Source of the DNA: Anaspis maculata
Lineage: Eukaryota > Arthropoda > Insecta > Coleoptera > Scraptiidae
DNA length: 64,000 bases
Reading direction: 5' to 3'
Assembly: GCA_949128115.1 (NCBI GenBank)
Contig: OX421963.1
Location: forward strand, 83,399,602-83,463,601
In this document: piece after piece, positions 1 to 11,245 of the stretch
Position numbering within the stretch: position 1 is the stretch's first letter
How the letters are laid out: each line of letters begins with the position of its first letter
Position numbers and translations under genes: made by a program
The notes under the pieces: model-generated
Seen by the model: only the letters and a program-made list of their open reading frames with translations
The model's database searches: none
Told to the model about the DNA's origin: nothing

Positions 1-760
1 CTATAGTTGCGGTGATGGTCTCAGACTCTTTCTCTTGAACCGTAAATTACGGACATTGAAAAGTCAAAAACGCCATATTGTACATATACAGGGTGTACTA
101 AGGGAATCAAATCACATCAGAGAAATTTGACATATTTCTTCGATTTAGCCTATGCGAAACTCTAAGCACTTATCACGAGTCCACTATCAATATGCATTGC
201 TCTGTAAGCTTCACTTGATACACTTGAGAAGTGGTCAGTTCACAGCTTTCCTGTAAAATGTTTTGAAGGCCCTCTAAAATCATCAAAATTTACAATAACA
301 AGAAATGTATGTAGCAGTATATTATATACCAAGGAACCAAAGTGAATTTTTGATCCCTTGGGTGAAGTTTGTTGCTCGGGGGCCCTTCAGGTCCAAATCC
401 CCAAATTTAAAATTCACTTTGGTCCCTTGGTATATAATATACTGTTACATATATTTCTTGCTACTGTAAATTTTGATGATTTCAGAAGGCCTTTGAAACA
501 TTTTACAGTAAAGCTGTGAGCTGACCACTTCTTGAATGTATTAAGTGAAGCTTACAGAGCAAATGCATATTGATATTGGACTCGTGATAAGTGCTTAGAG
601 TGTCGCATATAGGCTGAATCGAAGAGATATGTAAAATTTCTCTGATCTGATTTGATTCCTCCAGTACACCCTGTATATGTACAATGTCACGTTTCGACTT
701 TTCTATATTCGTAATCTGCGGTTCAAGAGAAAGACTTCAAGACCATTACCGCAACTATAG
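1..760. mobile_element. Foldback element with ~340-bp inverted arms
   Basis: The first bases (CTATAGTTGCGGT) are matched by the reverse complement at 748-760, and the match continues inward on both sides to about 350 and 408, leaving a loop of about 60 bp. The arms differ by scattered substitutions and small indels, so the copy is not recent. Both arms carry an ACAGGGTGT-like motif near 87-100 and 668-680. No transposase is encoded, which makes this a non-autonomous foldback/MITE. The left target-site duplication lies outside the window. The open frame at 684-1109 starts in the right arm and runs into flanking DNA; it is not a gene. Confidence 0.9.
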
Positions 761-3700
761 CATAAAGGATTTCCGAGAAATCTCATTTTTAATTTTTCTT
801 GTCACATCGTCATTTTGGTTTCTCGAGTCAAGTGGCCATGGAGCTTTCACGACAATGCCTCTCGCTTCTAGAAGCTCTATCTCAAAGACCATAGGTTGCA
901 GAAAATTAATTCAGAAATTATTCTGTAGGGAATTTTATTGGTTTCAAAATGACTCCCCACATCTTTTGCTGTCCAGATGGCTCAAAATCAAGATATTTGG
1001 CAAAAACCACGCTGGTGCACTTCTTGTTGATGATGGCGACATGACGCCGACATTTCCGAAAGGGGGGAAATTAGTATGCCAAAACCTAAGCCACACAGAT
1101 CGTTTTTAACCAGTTTCCAGCCAGTTAACAATTATTTCCTTACTGAGCTGATTTTTGCTTCCTAGCGCCTGGACTAAATGGAAAATGAAGAAAAACCAAA
1201 AACAATGCTGCTCACCTGAGTAATGTGCGAAAAAGATGACTATTGAGGAAACAAATTGAAATTCTTGGATTTTACCATTTTTTTTTTGCAGTATTTTCCA
1301 CGAACAAGAGGAACTAGGGGCCCCATCAAATGATTTAGGCCCCGAGGCCCGGGGTGGACCGCCCCGCCGCCTCCTCCTTAGTCCGCCACTGCGTGCGCGC
1401 CATCGATGATATGTACGTGTGCTTGCGAGGCTTTGAATGAATATTGAAAATATTGAAAGCATTCAAGATTCAAGGGAATTTTCGCGTTATTGCTCTCGAT
1501 AAAAATAAATGGAGCTAGGTATTCCAATAACCGCCGATAATTGTCAACAATTAAAAAAAGGAGCAACGTTGTTGATAATTGTACAGACATTAATCTTTAT
1601 AATAGTAAATCGTTGTGATAAATCAGTTTTTGATTTGCTGCAAATGACACTCGTTAACAGTTACAGTATAACTTCCGTAAACTGTAGCAACTAGCAACTA
1701 AATACATGTTTGCTCTAGTATCTGAAAAAAGCTCGCTGATGAAGTTCTATCTTGCGCGATCTGTTCAGTCGTCGGTCTGACAAATTATCGTCTGGGCGAT
1801 TTGTTACCGGTCGGCCGATATTAACAACTCTTCATCATAATTCAATAAATTAGCGTGAAATGAGATAATAAATAACTCTCGGCTAGGCAGACCGGAGAGC
1901 TCTTAGGACGGTCGCATCTCGAAGGGGAATTTATTATATCGCAAAATGTGGCCGCTTTGTTCTAGAAATTTATTCGCATTCAGACTATCGCGCAGCATCA
2001 AATTGTTATAAATTGCAGAAAACTCGTATAACGCAGCGATTTTCAAGATGGGTACATCAGAGGAATACTTACAAGGCACCTAAACAGAGAAATTATTCGC
2101 AGGAATGTACGGTAGGCATAGGTTGTCTGGGCGCTGCTGATGCCTGCATGCTGCATATTTTAGAAGTTATTGACCAAACAAACAAGCCAGGAAATTGACC
2201 TATATTTTTTATCATTATGCAATACAATTATACATTACTATAAGGTATCCATTCAAAATCATTGATAATGAATTCGAGACACAACAATATGTGATAGTCT
2301 TGTCTCACAAGTCATAATTTTTCAATGCCACCCAGACAAGACATACCTATCTGAAATTTTGCAAAAGCTCACATTTCATGTCAAAGTTCAAAATAAAAAT
2401 ATGTGATTTATTTCAAAAATTTAATCACGCTTTGTATATAATTCAGTAAGATAAAGACGGAAACCTGCGTTATCCATTATGATCATTCATTCGTAACCAT
2501 TGAAATTGAAAAATTCAAATCCATTAAGCACCCAACTTGATTTAATAGAGGCCTGGTATAAAAACATTGCATTTAATGTTTAATAACCATGTCCTCCCAG
2601 GCCTTGGTTTTATAACCCAATGTGTGACATCTCTCTAAATATTTGGCAACGATAAAATTCGGATGAAAAAGAGACAGAGAGAGTGATCTTGAACTGAGAA
2701 ATGCGATCACTTTCTGCTGATGCGTTTGACCAGCTCACGAAAGCGAAAGTAAGTACCAAAAACATTTCCTCGCGACTAATTAAATCAGAACAACAACAAA
2801 AAAAAACAGACTAGAATTTGAATTTCAGTCCGGCGATAAATTTGGTGATGATCTTTTTCCCACGATGTAAGCAGCGCTAATAAAAACTGGCCTGTTGATG
2901 CTCTCTTTTCCTGCAGGCCTTGAATTAGTCCACCTTTGGCTGCTCAGCACACGTATGAAAGTGAACCCATTTATTATCACATTCTGAACGTTTATTTTTA
3001 ATATCGCGGAGACGTATGCGCGTTTTCTAATTGCCTGTAGCTCCAAGTATATTTTTGATTATCGACCCCGTAAACTTTGGAATAATCATGACCTGGGAGC
3101 CTTTGTCGTGAATTTGTAAGACAAACACTCGAAAAGCTGCGAAAACAAAATTCTTTGTCATGTTAATCCCGCGCACCGGTTGCCTTATTTACTCGCTGTT
3201 AGTTTCTATTTATGTATGCGCTTGACAGTTTAAGAGAAGTGTAAAAAAATGTATTTGCATAAACGGACGGTATGGGTAAATCAATCGAGGAAGGATATCC
3301 AGAGCAATTTGTGTTCAAGCGTGTTATCGATTTTTCAGGTCGTAAAATTAGTGCGTGATATTAAGTTTTAATTGGTATTAATTTTTAATTTATTATTATC
3401 GTCAGATTGAACTTAAAAGCTTTAAGTGACATTTAGCTGTTATTAAAATCGGATAAAAATTGCGTGTTTGAATATCATAACGTCTTCAGATCTAGATTTT
3501 GGCGTGTTGCAATAAGGATGCTCTCAAAGTGTCAAGGAAACGGAGTACTTGAACACTTTTATAAATAAAATTATAAATCGACATTACGATACTGATGACT
3601 CGAGGCTGGAGACTCCGATTCAAAAATAGGCCACAAACCTGCGCAATTTGCGAAAGAGCCGCATATGGAGATTTGCTGAAACATTAGCGGAAATGCAAGT

Positions 3701-3779
3701 TTTCCAAGGGAACTCGTGATTAGAATAAAAACAAAATACCAATATGCCGAAATCGACTAGTCACGACGAGAGACTTGGA
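761..3779. other. No gene seen; mostly unique AT-rich DNA
   Basis: All open frames are under 120 codons, overlap in several frames, and resemble no family I recognise. The stretch has a GC-rich patch around 1335-1392 ending in a hAT-like terminus, and one POU octamer (ATTTGCAT) at 3253-3260. Nothing else stands out. Confidence 0.5.
1379..1391 (-). repeat. One-ended hAT-like terminus
   Basis: The reverse complement begins CAGTGGCGGACTA, close to the CAGTGGCGTAGC termini of the hAT-type element at 3780. The following GC-rich stretch down to about 1320 would be subterminal DNA. I could not find a matching opposite end, so this is a truncated element or a chance match. Confidence 0.4.
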
Positions 3780-4115
3780 CAGTGGCGTAGCTAGGTGTTC
3801 ATGCAAGGGCTCTGAGGCAGATTGTTTCGAGGGCCCCCAAAAAAAGACGGGATTCGAGGGAGGTCCATGCCCAAACGTGTTCTCCCAGTCCTCCAAACTC
3901 ACCTTTATGATAATAATAATCATATTGTTATCAATAATAGACATAAAAAATTCCACATCACACGAACTTCAAAACTTTAATAAAAATGTGGGTAATAAAT
4001 AACAAAAATTTGATTTATGGGAAAATTTTGCAGGGTTATCGACCCCGAAGAGCCCTCCTGAGTTCTGGGGCCCTGAGGCACTGCTTCGCTTTGCTCGTTG
4101 ATAGCTACGTCACTA
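3780..4115. mobile_element. hAT-type MITE with 8-bp target duplication
   Basis: The left end is CAGTGGCGTAGCTAGG and the right end is AGCTACGTCACTA, an imperfect terminal inverted repeat. The similarity continues inward: GGCTCTGAGGCAG on the left matches the complement of CTGAGGCACTG on the right, with GGGCCC next to both. The flanks are GACTTGGA (3772-3779) and AACTTGGA (4116-4123), an 8-bp duplication with one mismatch. An 8-bp duplication with CAGTGGCG ends is diagnostic of the hAT superfamily. The interior is AT-rich and non-coding. Confidence 0.85.
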
Positions 4116-5589
4116 AACTTGGAAGAGTCTGCGGGAAGATTTACCGAGATACTTTTGGAATCATTTTACGTTCAAAATCAAGAGCGATTTCGTGAGGTGT
4201 TGCTGTTTGCTTACGAATTGTAATCAATTAGCAGTACGCAGATAATTTTGGTAATAAGATTTCGCTTGGGTTTTCCTTAGATATTTACACATGTAGTATA
4301 TTTTATCTTATAATTGTCAAAAGTCACAACGTTCAACAAAATTCGAATGGCGCGCTTCCATTCCACCTTTCCGTCCGGCACACCGCAGCTCTCACCAGCA
4401 TGTATTACTCATTATCCTTTTCATGTCCAAGTGTCAACATGCAGGCATTGTGAGTGCAAAAGCGATAGACATTACGCAAGACTCAAGAAGAAACTAGTGA
4501 GGAGACTGGAATCCGTCACCTCAGGTAGATTAGGCTCTGCAAAGCGTCCATGCTCGCAAAGCTACCGGCGGGCCAGGGCTCCCTGTTCTGATAATAACGA
4601 TATCTCTCTTGGCAATTGAGCAATCAAAACAAGTATTCCACCAAAACTATCCCCATTTTTTCTTGCTGTACATCTCGTTCGCTGAAATACATGTGAGTAT
4701 GCAATCCTGTATCTCTAATGAATCTCGATTGTGAAGTTTAGTGCAAGCACTGCATTTTTAGATACGCATTCGTTGAACAGTAGCCAAAAAAAAAATATCT
4801 CAAGCCAATAAAGAAATCATGATGATTCCTCAACTGAAAGTTGCTTCATTTCTCCCCTCATATTTCATTCGCCTGATGTATGCATGTATCTATGACGGTT
4901 TGCAGAAGTCCTCGACGTTTAAGTTCACATCGCAGCTTCAAATACCCACTTTTCAAACATTATTTCAGTTTTTTTTGCAATAACGCAGCCAAACCAAGTT
5001 TTTTGTGCCTTTTCCTATCCACAGAGAATCAGCTGTCACCTGCAAAAAGCCTGATAGCGCAACGACTTTTTTGTTCAGAATGAGTTCAACTGTAAGACAG
5101 AGAGACAGACGGACGGACGGACGGACCTATAAGCGCGGCTAATGGCGGATTTCCTACGGAAATGCGCTGAACGTGAACTATGGACGTAATTTATACACGT
5201 AAACTACGGACGTAACTTTCACGTAGATCATGGATGTAATTTATGTCATTTATGTAAGTTACGGACGTAATTTATGTAGTTTACGTAACCTGCAAATGTA
5301 ACAGAGTTAGGTATGTAGGTAATCTCGTAAGTTTCAATAACTTTGAATGTCCCGTTGAAGTCGCCTGAACCACTCAAGTTTGACATTCTGAGGTAATTTG
5401 TTCTGATTTTTGTCAGTGTACCTAAGTGTTTGATAATCATTCTATAAGATTGTCTGTTGATTGATTCTTCTGTGTTCCCGTGTCAGTATTGTCTCCGGTG
5501 AGTACAAAGCATTTTTTCACTGATGAAAGAAGAATAATCAACTTTTCCAGCTCAAAACAAATCATGAAATTCTTCAAGTGCCATCTGAC
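4116..5589. other. No gene seen; short simple repeats
   Basis: No credible coding frame. A (GGAC)n microsatellite lies at 5106-5126. A run of loosely repeated units around ACGTAATTTATG lies at 5160-5290. The rest looks unique. Confidence 0.5.
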
Positions 5590-8500
5590 CCAACAAACAC
5601 AAGAATTTTCAGGGATTTCCAACAATTTCAAGGAAATGTCTATACATTTCTGGACATCTGTATAGGATTTCTAGGTATATTCTTAAATTCCTAGGGACAT
5701 CTAAACATTCCTACGACATTTCTTAGTTACATGCAGGAATCTTAAGAGATCTCTATAAGATTTGTAGAGATTTTCGAAGACTCACGGAATTTCCATAGAA
5801 AATTTCACGAGCTTTCTGCGAATTTCTTAGCATTCCCAAGAATTTGATTAATTTTCCATGGGATTGTCTGAGATTTCTCTTCGACAGACTTCTGAAGATT
5901 TTCGAGAGCAGTTCTAAAGATTCTACGAAATTTCTAGGAATTTTTATTGAATTTGATTTATAGATATTTCTACGAGATTTCCAAAAGTTTTCAGGAGTTT
6001 TCCAGGATTTGTACGGAATATCAACGATTCGATTCGTGTGAAATTTCAAAAATTGCCAACGATTTCTGTGAATTTCTATGAGTTTTTGGAATTTTCTACG
6101 GAACTTCCAGGGATCTTAGAAAATTTCTACTGGATTTTGTTGAAGTTCTTTGAAAAGGTGGAGGATTCTCAAAAAGTCTGTGAATTTTTCGATTATTTGT
6201 GCAGTTTCTAGAAATCATGAAGATTTGTACTCATTTCTAGAGATTCCTGTAGATTCCTACGGGATTTTTGGAAAAGTTTCAGAGATTTGTGAAGATTCCT
6301 ACAGGATAACTGGAAATACTTACGGAATTTTCTGTGGGAATTTTCAGTGGATTTTGTACATTCCTCCGGGATCTCAAAGGATTCCCAGAGATCCGTTTGA
6401 TATTTCTAGAGATTTTTGAAATTTTCTATGAAATTTTCGAAAATTTATGGAAAATCCTACAAGATTTCTAGAGATTTCAAAAAATTTTCGGGGTCACTAC
6501 AGATTTCTAAGGATTTCTGAAAATGTGTAGGAAGTTCTAAGTTTGGTAATGTGTGTGTAATTTCTATTGTGTTCAAGATTTCTACGGACAGAGTGAGGAT
6601 TTGCATTGAGTTTCTGAGGATCTCAAGATTTCTGTGGAATTTGTACTGTGATTTCTAGAGATTGCTAGAGATTTCTACAAGATTTTTAAGAATTGCAGAG
6701 GATATTACGGAGTTCTGAGAAATTCTACAATACTCTTGACGTTTCCAAAGGTTTTTGCGATTTTCACAGATGTCCAAATGTTTCTGGAGGATTTTTGAGA
6801 GCTTCTGAAGATTTCTACGAGATTTCCAAGGATTTTCCTTCAACTTTCAACTCCATTTTTCTTTCCGACTAAGTTTATTTTCAAAAAATCAGGGATTCCT
6901 CAAAATTTGTACGGAATTCTCAAAGATTTCTAGAATTTTTCTAGGGATTTTGGAGATTTCTGCTGGATCTCTAGGGATCCCTGTTGACTAGAATAGGATT
7001 CTTGAAAATTGCTCAGTATTTTCAAAAATCTCTATCAATTTCTCCAGATTTCAACGGGATTCCCAAGAATTTACAAGATATTTTTGGAAGATTTTGAAGA
7101 TATTTCTTGATACTCTCAAAAATTTCTAGGGATTTCTCAAGATTTCTACGGGATTTCTAGGAATTTATGAAGATTTGTATAAGATTTCTAGGGATTTCTG
7201 AAGAATTCTACGCGATTTTTGAGAAATTTCTAAGCACTTCCAGATATTCCCAAATGTACCTATCCACGAGATTTTAGAGGGGTTCTTGTGGATATTTCTG
7301 AAGATTGCTACAAAATTTTCAAGGTTCTCAAAGATTCACACGGGGATTCTTGGGATTTCCAAAGCTCTATCAAAATTTCAATGGAATATTAAGATCGAAG
7401 ATTTCGATAGATCTATGGGCTGGAGTTAAGATTTGTATTAAACTTCTAGTGTTCTTAAGATAACAACTATGGTATTTATAAAGATTTCAAGGAATTTTTG
7501 AGATTAAATGTATCATCATTTTTATTTATAACATTTCAATTTTGGGGATTCGTGAAGGATCCTACTCACAAGATTCGTGGAAATTTCCAAAAAAATTCAT
7601 AGGAAAACTGGGGATTTCCGAAGATTTCTTAGTGGAAATTCTGATAATTGATAGGGAGTTTTTGGAATTTTCGTTGAATTTCTAGAAACTTGTTCGAGTT
7701 TTCCAGAAATTTCTGGAAATTTCCACAAGATTTTGAAAGAATCCTGCAAGATTTTTGAAGATTTCTACAGATTTTTGAGTTTTTTGTATTGATTTTCAAA
7801 AACTTCAAATTTCGTTTCTTCTCTCGTCCATGAAGAATATTAGTGTTTGAAACTCTTGGGTTTATTGGGCATCATTTATTTCTCTCTTATTTAGACTGCC
7901 GACGTTTCGTCGAGGTATGTCGATTTTATCAAGGCTATAGGTAATCATACTACGGTGAATATAATATGCACAATATAGTATTCCTTTTAAAAGGTGAGCT
8001 TCACTTTAACCCAATTTATTGTGCATATTATATCTACCGTAGTATTCATACCTCGACAAAACGTCGGCAGTATAAAAAAGAGAAAAATAAACGTTGTCCA
8101 ATAAACCCAAGATTTTCAAACACTGGAAACTTTAAAATTCCTTAGATTTCTACAAAATTCCAAGGAAATTCTAAAGATTTTTCAAGATTGCTGCAAGATT
8201 TTCAGGGATTGATGGAAATCCATACATAAGAAAATTCTAAACATTTGTTCCTAGGAAACATTTGAAACATTTGCTACAAGGGATTCCTAGGAATTTCTAA
8301 ATATTTTTACAAGATTTTGGAAAACTGGAGATCTATAGGGATTCCTAAAGTCTACGGAAATTTGAGCGATTTTTAAAGATTCCTACGAAAATCCGAGTGA
8401 TTCCTCAAGGTCTTTTCGGGATTATTGAAATTTCTAGAAGATTTCTGGGAATTTTTAGAGATTTCTACCAGACTTATAAGGATTTTCATAAATTTTTAGG

Positions 8501-8870
8501 GATTTCTTTGAGATTTTCAAGAATTTCTATGGGTTTCTACAGAATCGCCAAAGACTTATGATGTGGGAATTTCTGGGAATTTTGGATAATTTTCACGGGA
8601 TCGTGAAATCATCATTATTATTACTATCAAATGTCTTTATTGAAATATATCCCAGAAATCCGTATGGGATTTCTGGAAATTCTCTGACACCATCCATGGA
8701 TTTTTGGAGAGTTCTATGGGATTTGTGAGGGTCGATATAAGATTCTGTAGATAGATACTTCTGAAGATTTTTGAGGATTTCCAAAAATTCCTATGCGTTT
8801 CTGTGGATTACTGCAGAATTTCTGGGAATGTCCTGGAAATTTGTATGAGATTTTTCTTTAGAAAGATCAA
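5590..8870. repeat. Degenerate satellite built on GATTTCTA
   Basis: About 3 kb consists of diverged copies of a short unit, roughly AGATTTCTACGGGATTTC, with 10-14-bp sub-periodicity. The motif stays on the same strand throughout. Copies are too diverged for a fixed long period, and the array fades at both edges. Open frames here (for example 5753-6049 minus, 6150-6419 plus) are by-products of the repeat. It is interrupted by a MITE at 7842-8124. Confidence 0.85.
7842..8124. mobile_element. 283-bp foldback MITE inside the satellite
   Basis: The left end AGTGTTTGAAACTCTTGGG and the right end (reverse complement AGTGTTTGAAAATCTTGGG) begin inverted arms of about 80 bp that include GCCGACGTTTCGTCGAGG on the left. 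A second inverted pair lies further in (GTGCATATTATAT near 8019). GATTTCTA repeats resume on both sides, so the element inserted into the satellite. No clear target duplication was found. Confidence 0.85.
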
Positions 8871-10660
8871 TCATCCATTTTTATAAGCTGTAACAGCTGC
8901 ATTGGGCATACATTTCATTGTTTACATAAATAACTGCCAAACATGTGAGTTAACTGATGGAATTTTAAGTGAAATCTTACATTTTTAAAAATTTCACGTG
9001 ATATCATATCACTGTTCCGAAGAAACTCGAACAAAGCTGCAAGCTCAAATCTTCTAGCCTCTTTCTTCCTTCTGTGTGGATGTCTCGACTGCTCGTGGTG
9101 CAGATTGTTTCGGCATGTTTCCCATCATTCATTCATAATCTCTCATCGCATTTATATTGCTCAATTATAATTCTCTCTCTTCTCTCCAATTTCCGGTTTT
9201 TCCAGATCCAGGACTGGATCATGCCTCATGCCCGTTTCTGTGCCCATAAATAAATTGGCTTTGAAGCTCTGGAACTCACCCAGCTGATCTGATTCCATCC
9301 ATGGGCAATAAATAAATCGTTATACTGTTATTATTTCTCCGGTAGATAATTTGATTAAGTAATTGCAGTGGGGTTGCCCACCCAGTGGATCTCTCTATTC
9401 GATTTTATTATTTATGGTTATTGTGATAGCGGAAGAATAATTGCCGCGTACTCCTCCTCCCGCGCGCTCTCCCGCATTATTTATTATCGAAAGGAGTCAT
9501 GACGCCTGAACCTCTTCTTCGGCTCTGGTGTATGGCTCACCATCGGCACATCACCGCAACTGTTAGAGCTTGCGGTGAAAACGTTATAGTTAAATAAATT
9601 GAAAATTTAATGGCCGCACTCGGGGAAAATTAGTTCCTGTTGGAATTGGATCGCGAAGAGTTGGCGCGAATAGATTGGGGTCGTGAGCCTTCTCTCTCTT
9701 TCGCTCATAGTTCGATTTCAAAGTGGTGAACGATTGCCGGAGATAATGGCACCAAAGAGTGAAATGTTAGCGCAATCATATACCTACATAAACATGTAAT
9801 ATAGCTGCTGCTGTACACACTTGCACGAACATCCTTGACGTACATTTCTTTAAATTAATGACTTCGTCACTCGGTATATTTAAGAGCATCTACCTGTGAA
9901 TTATCGTCCACGTGCTGGCCGAGCACATCTCGCACACATCCACCATTTTAATATATTTCATGACATTCTGATGCCCGTATATTAATTGCCCAAGCAGAAA
10001 TGTCAAGGTCCACAAAGGATAGCTCTATATAAATTATATTACGGTTTTCTGTCCAGCATATTAATTAGAGATGAGCCAGGACCTTGCAAACGAGTTTTAA
10101 TAAATGCGGATTTCTTCACGATCGTTCTGGGCTGCGCGATGAGTATAATAGTTGCACAATTGTTTATTTTTCTGCTCGTGCTGTATACCTGCAGTCGTAT
10201 GATTAATAATGATAAACATGTACTACCTTCTCACTTTTTTTTAAATTTAAATCCTGCGATGATTCGATTCATAAGTATTATTGACTTCGAAGTGTCAAAT
10301 CTGAATTTTGATGTTGTTTCCTTTTGAAATAGAAGACAGGTTATTTCATTATGCTAAAGGTAGAAGCAGGTACCTACCTAGCTACACGTTTCATCAATGC
10401 TAGCTCCAAAAGTAACGTCCGGCAGGTTCATCCCGTGTGCCATTATTTTATAATCATCATCGTTCTGATGTAATAAAATCGTAACATCCGCCTCTATTGA
10501 GCACCTGATGTACGACACAATAAAAATTACGGACAATGGGGACTAATAACACAAACGCTATGGCAATATTTCAACGCTTCACGGCACAATGGAGGGCACT
10601 GGGCATTGGACATACCAGGCCTTAAGGACAGAATGAATTTATTCATAACATTGTAGCTAT
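8871..10660. other. No gene seen; unique-looking DNA
   Basis: This block lacks the repeat families found elsewhere in the window. Its base composition is more even, with CpG-containing patches (9440-9560, 9650-9760). It could contain cis-regulatory DNA of a neighbouring gene, but nothing in the sequence proves that. The 113-codon frame at 9986-10327 resembles nothing I recognise. Confidence 0.4.
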
Positions 10661-10696
10661 TATACCATTATAGAGATAGTCGAGCTACAGAAATCT

Positions 10697-11242
10697 GTGA
10701 TGGCTCCAGAGGAGAAGAAGACACAAATGTCGGAACAAATTACAAACACTATGCGTGACGATATTGTGGAAGGCTTGAAGGAGGAAATAGAAGAAAAAAA
10801 AAGAGAAGAACTCTCAAATCCCGACAGAACAAAGCCAGTGTGGAAGAATAAGAGACAACACATCAAAATAGCAGATACATTGGAGACCAGCAGCCCTCGA
10901 AAAGAAATTGAAGATGTCAAGGGGGAAATGAAATAATGGAACAAAAAATCAAGCGATTTGAACCAAAGGAGAGAAAACCCAAAGCTCCATAACGAACGCG
11001 ACAGCGACATCAAACGCACAGTTCCTTTATGCGAAGGCTTTGGGACAACATGCAACGTAATGAACATGGAATGGCCAAGCAGCGTTTACAGAAGTGTAGA
11101 GGAGGAAAAAAGGGACCTCTTCGAAGAACCCGAAGACTTTGTCCCAGCTCGCTGCGTTGCAGAAGACCTGGAAATGTACAAAGGCATCGCGATGCGGTTT
11201 AAAGATTGGTTCCAAGGCAAGAATGAACTGCGGAAACATGAC
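10697..11242 (+). pseudogene. Decayed ORF with macro-domain-like segment
   Basis: Two frames lie end to end. The first (10697-10936) is a 79-residue Glu/Lys-rich, probably helical segment. The second (10958-11245) carries from about residue 46 the pattern EEKRDLFEEPEDF, then CVAEDLEMYKGIAMRFK and F.GKNELRKH. That order matches the N-terminal half of OARD1-type macro domains (a GDLF-like start, then C(V/I)(A/S)EDxxMxxGIAxxFKxxF), which bind ADP-ribose. After the stop at 11243 the frame continues as QEAKLRQIATLM, where macro proteins have a similar Gln-rich to hydrophobic stretch. The domain is incomplete and has stops, so this is a relic. It may be a retrocopy or TE cargo. The match is by eye only. 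Confidence 0.4.
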
Positions 11243-11245
11243 TAA

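Noticed and set aside
684..1109. 141-codon open frame
   Set aside because: It starts in the right arm of a foldback element and runs into unrelated flank; the peptide shows no domain.
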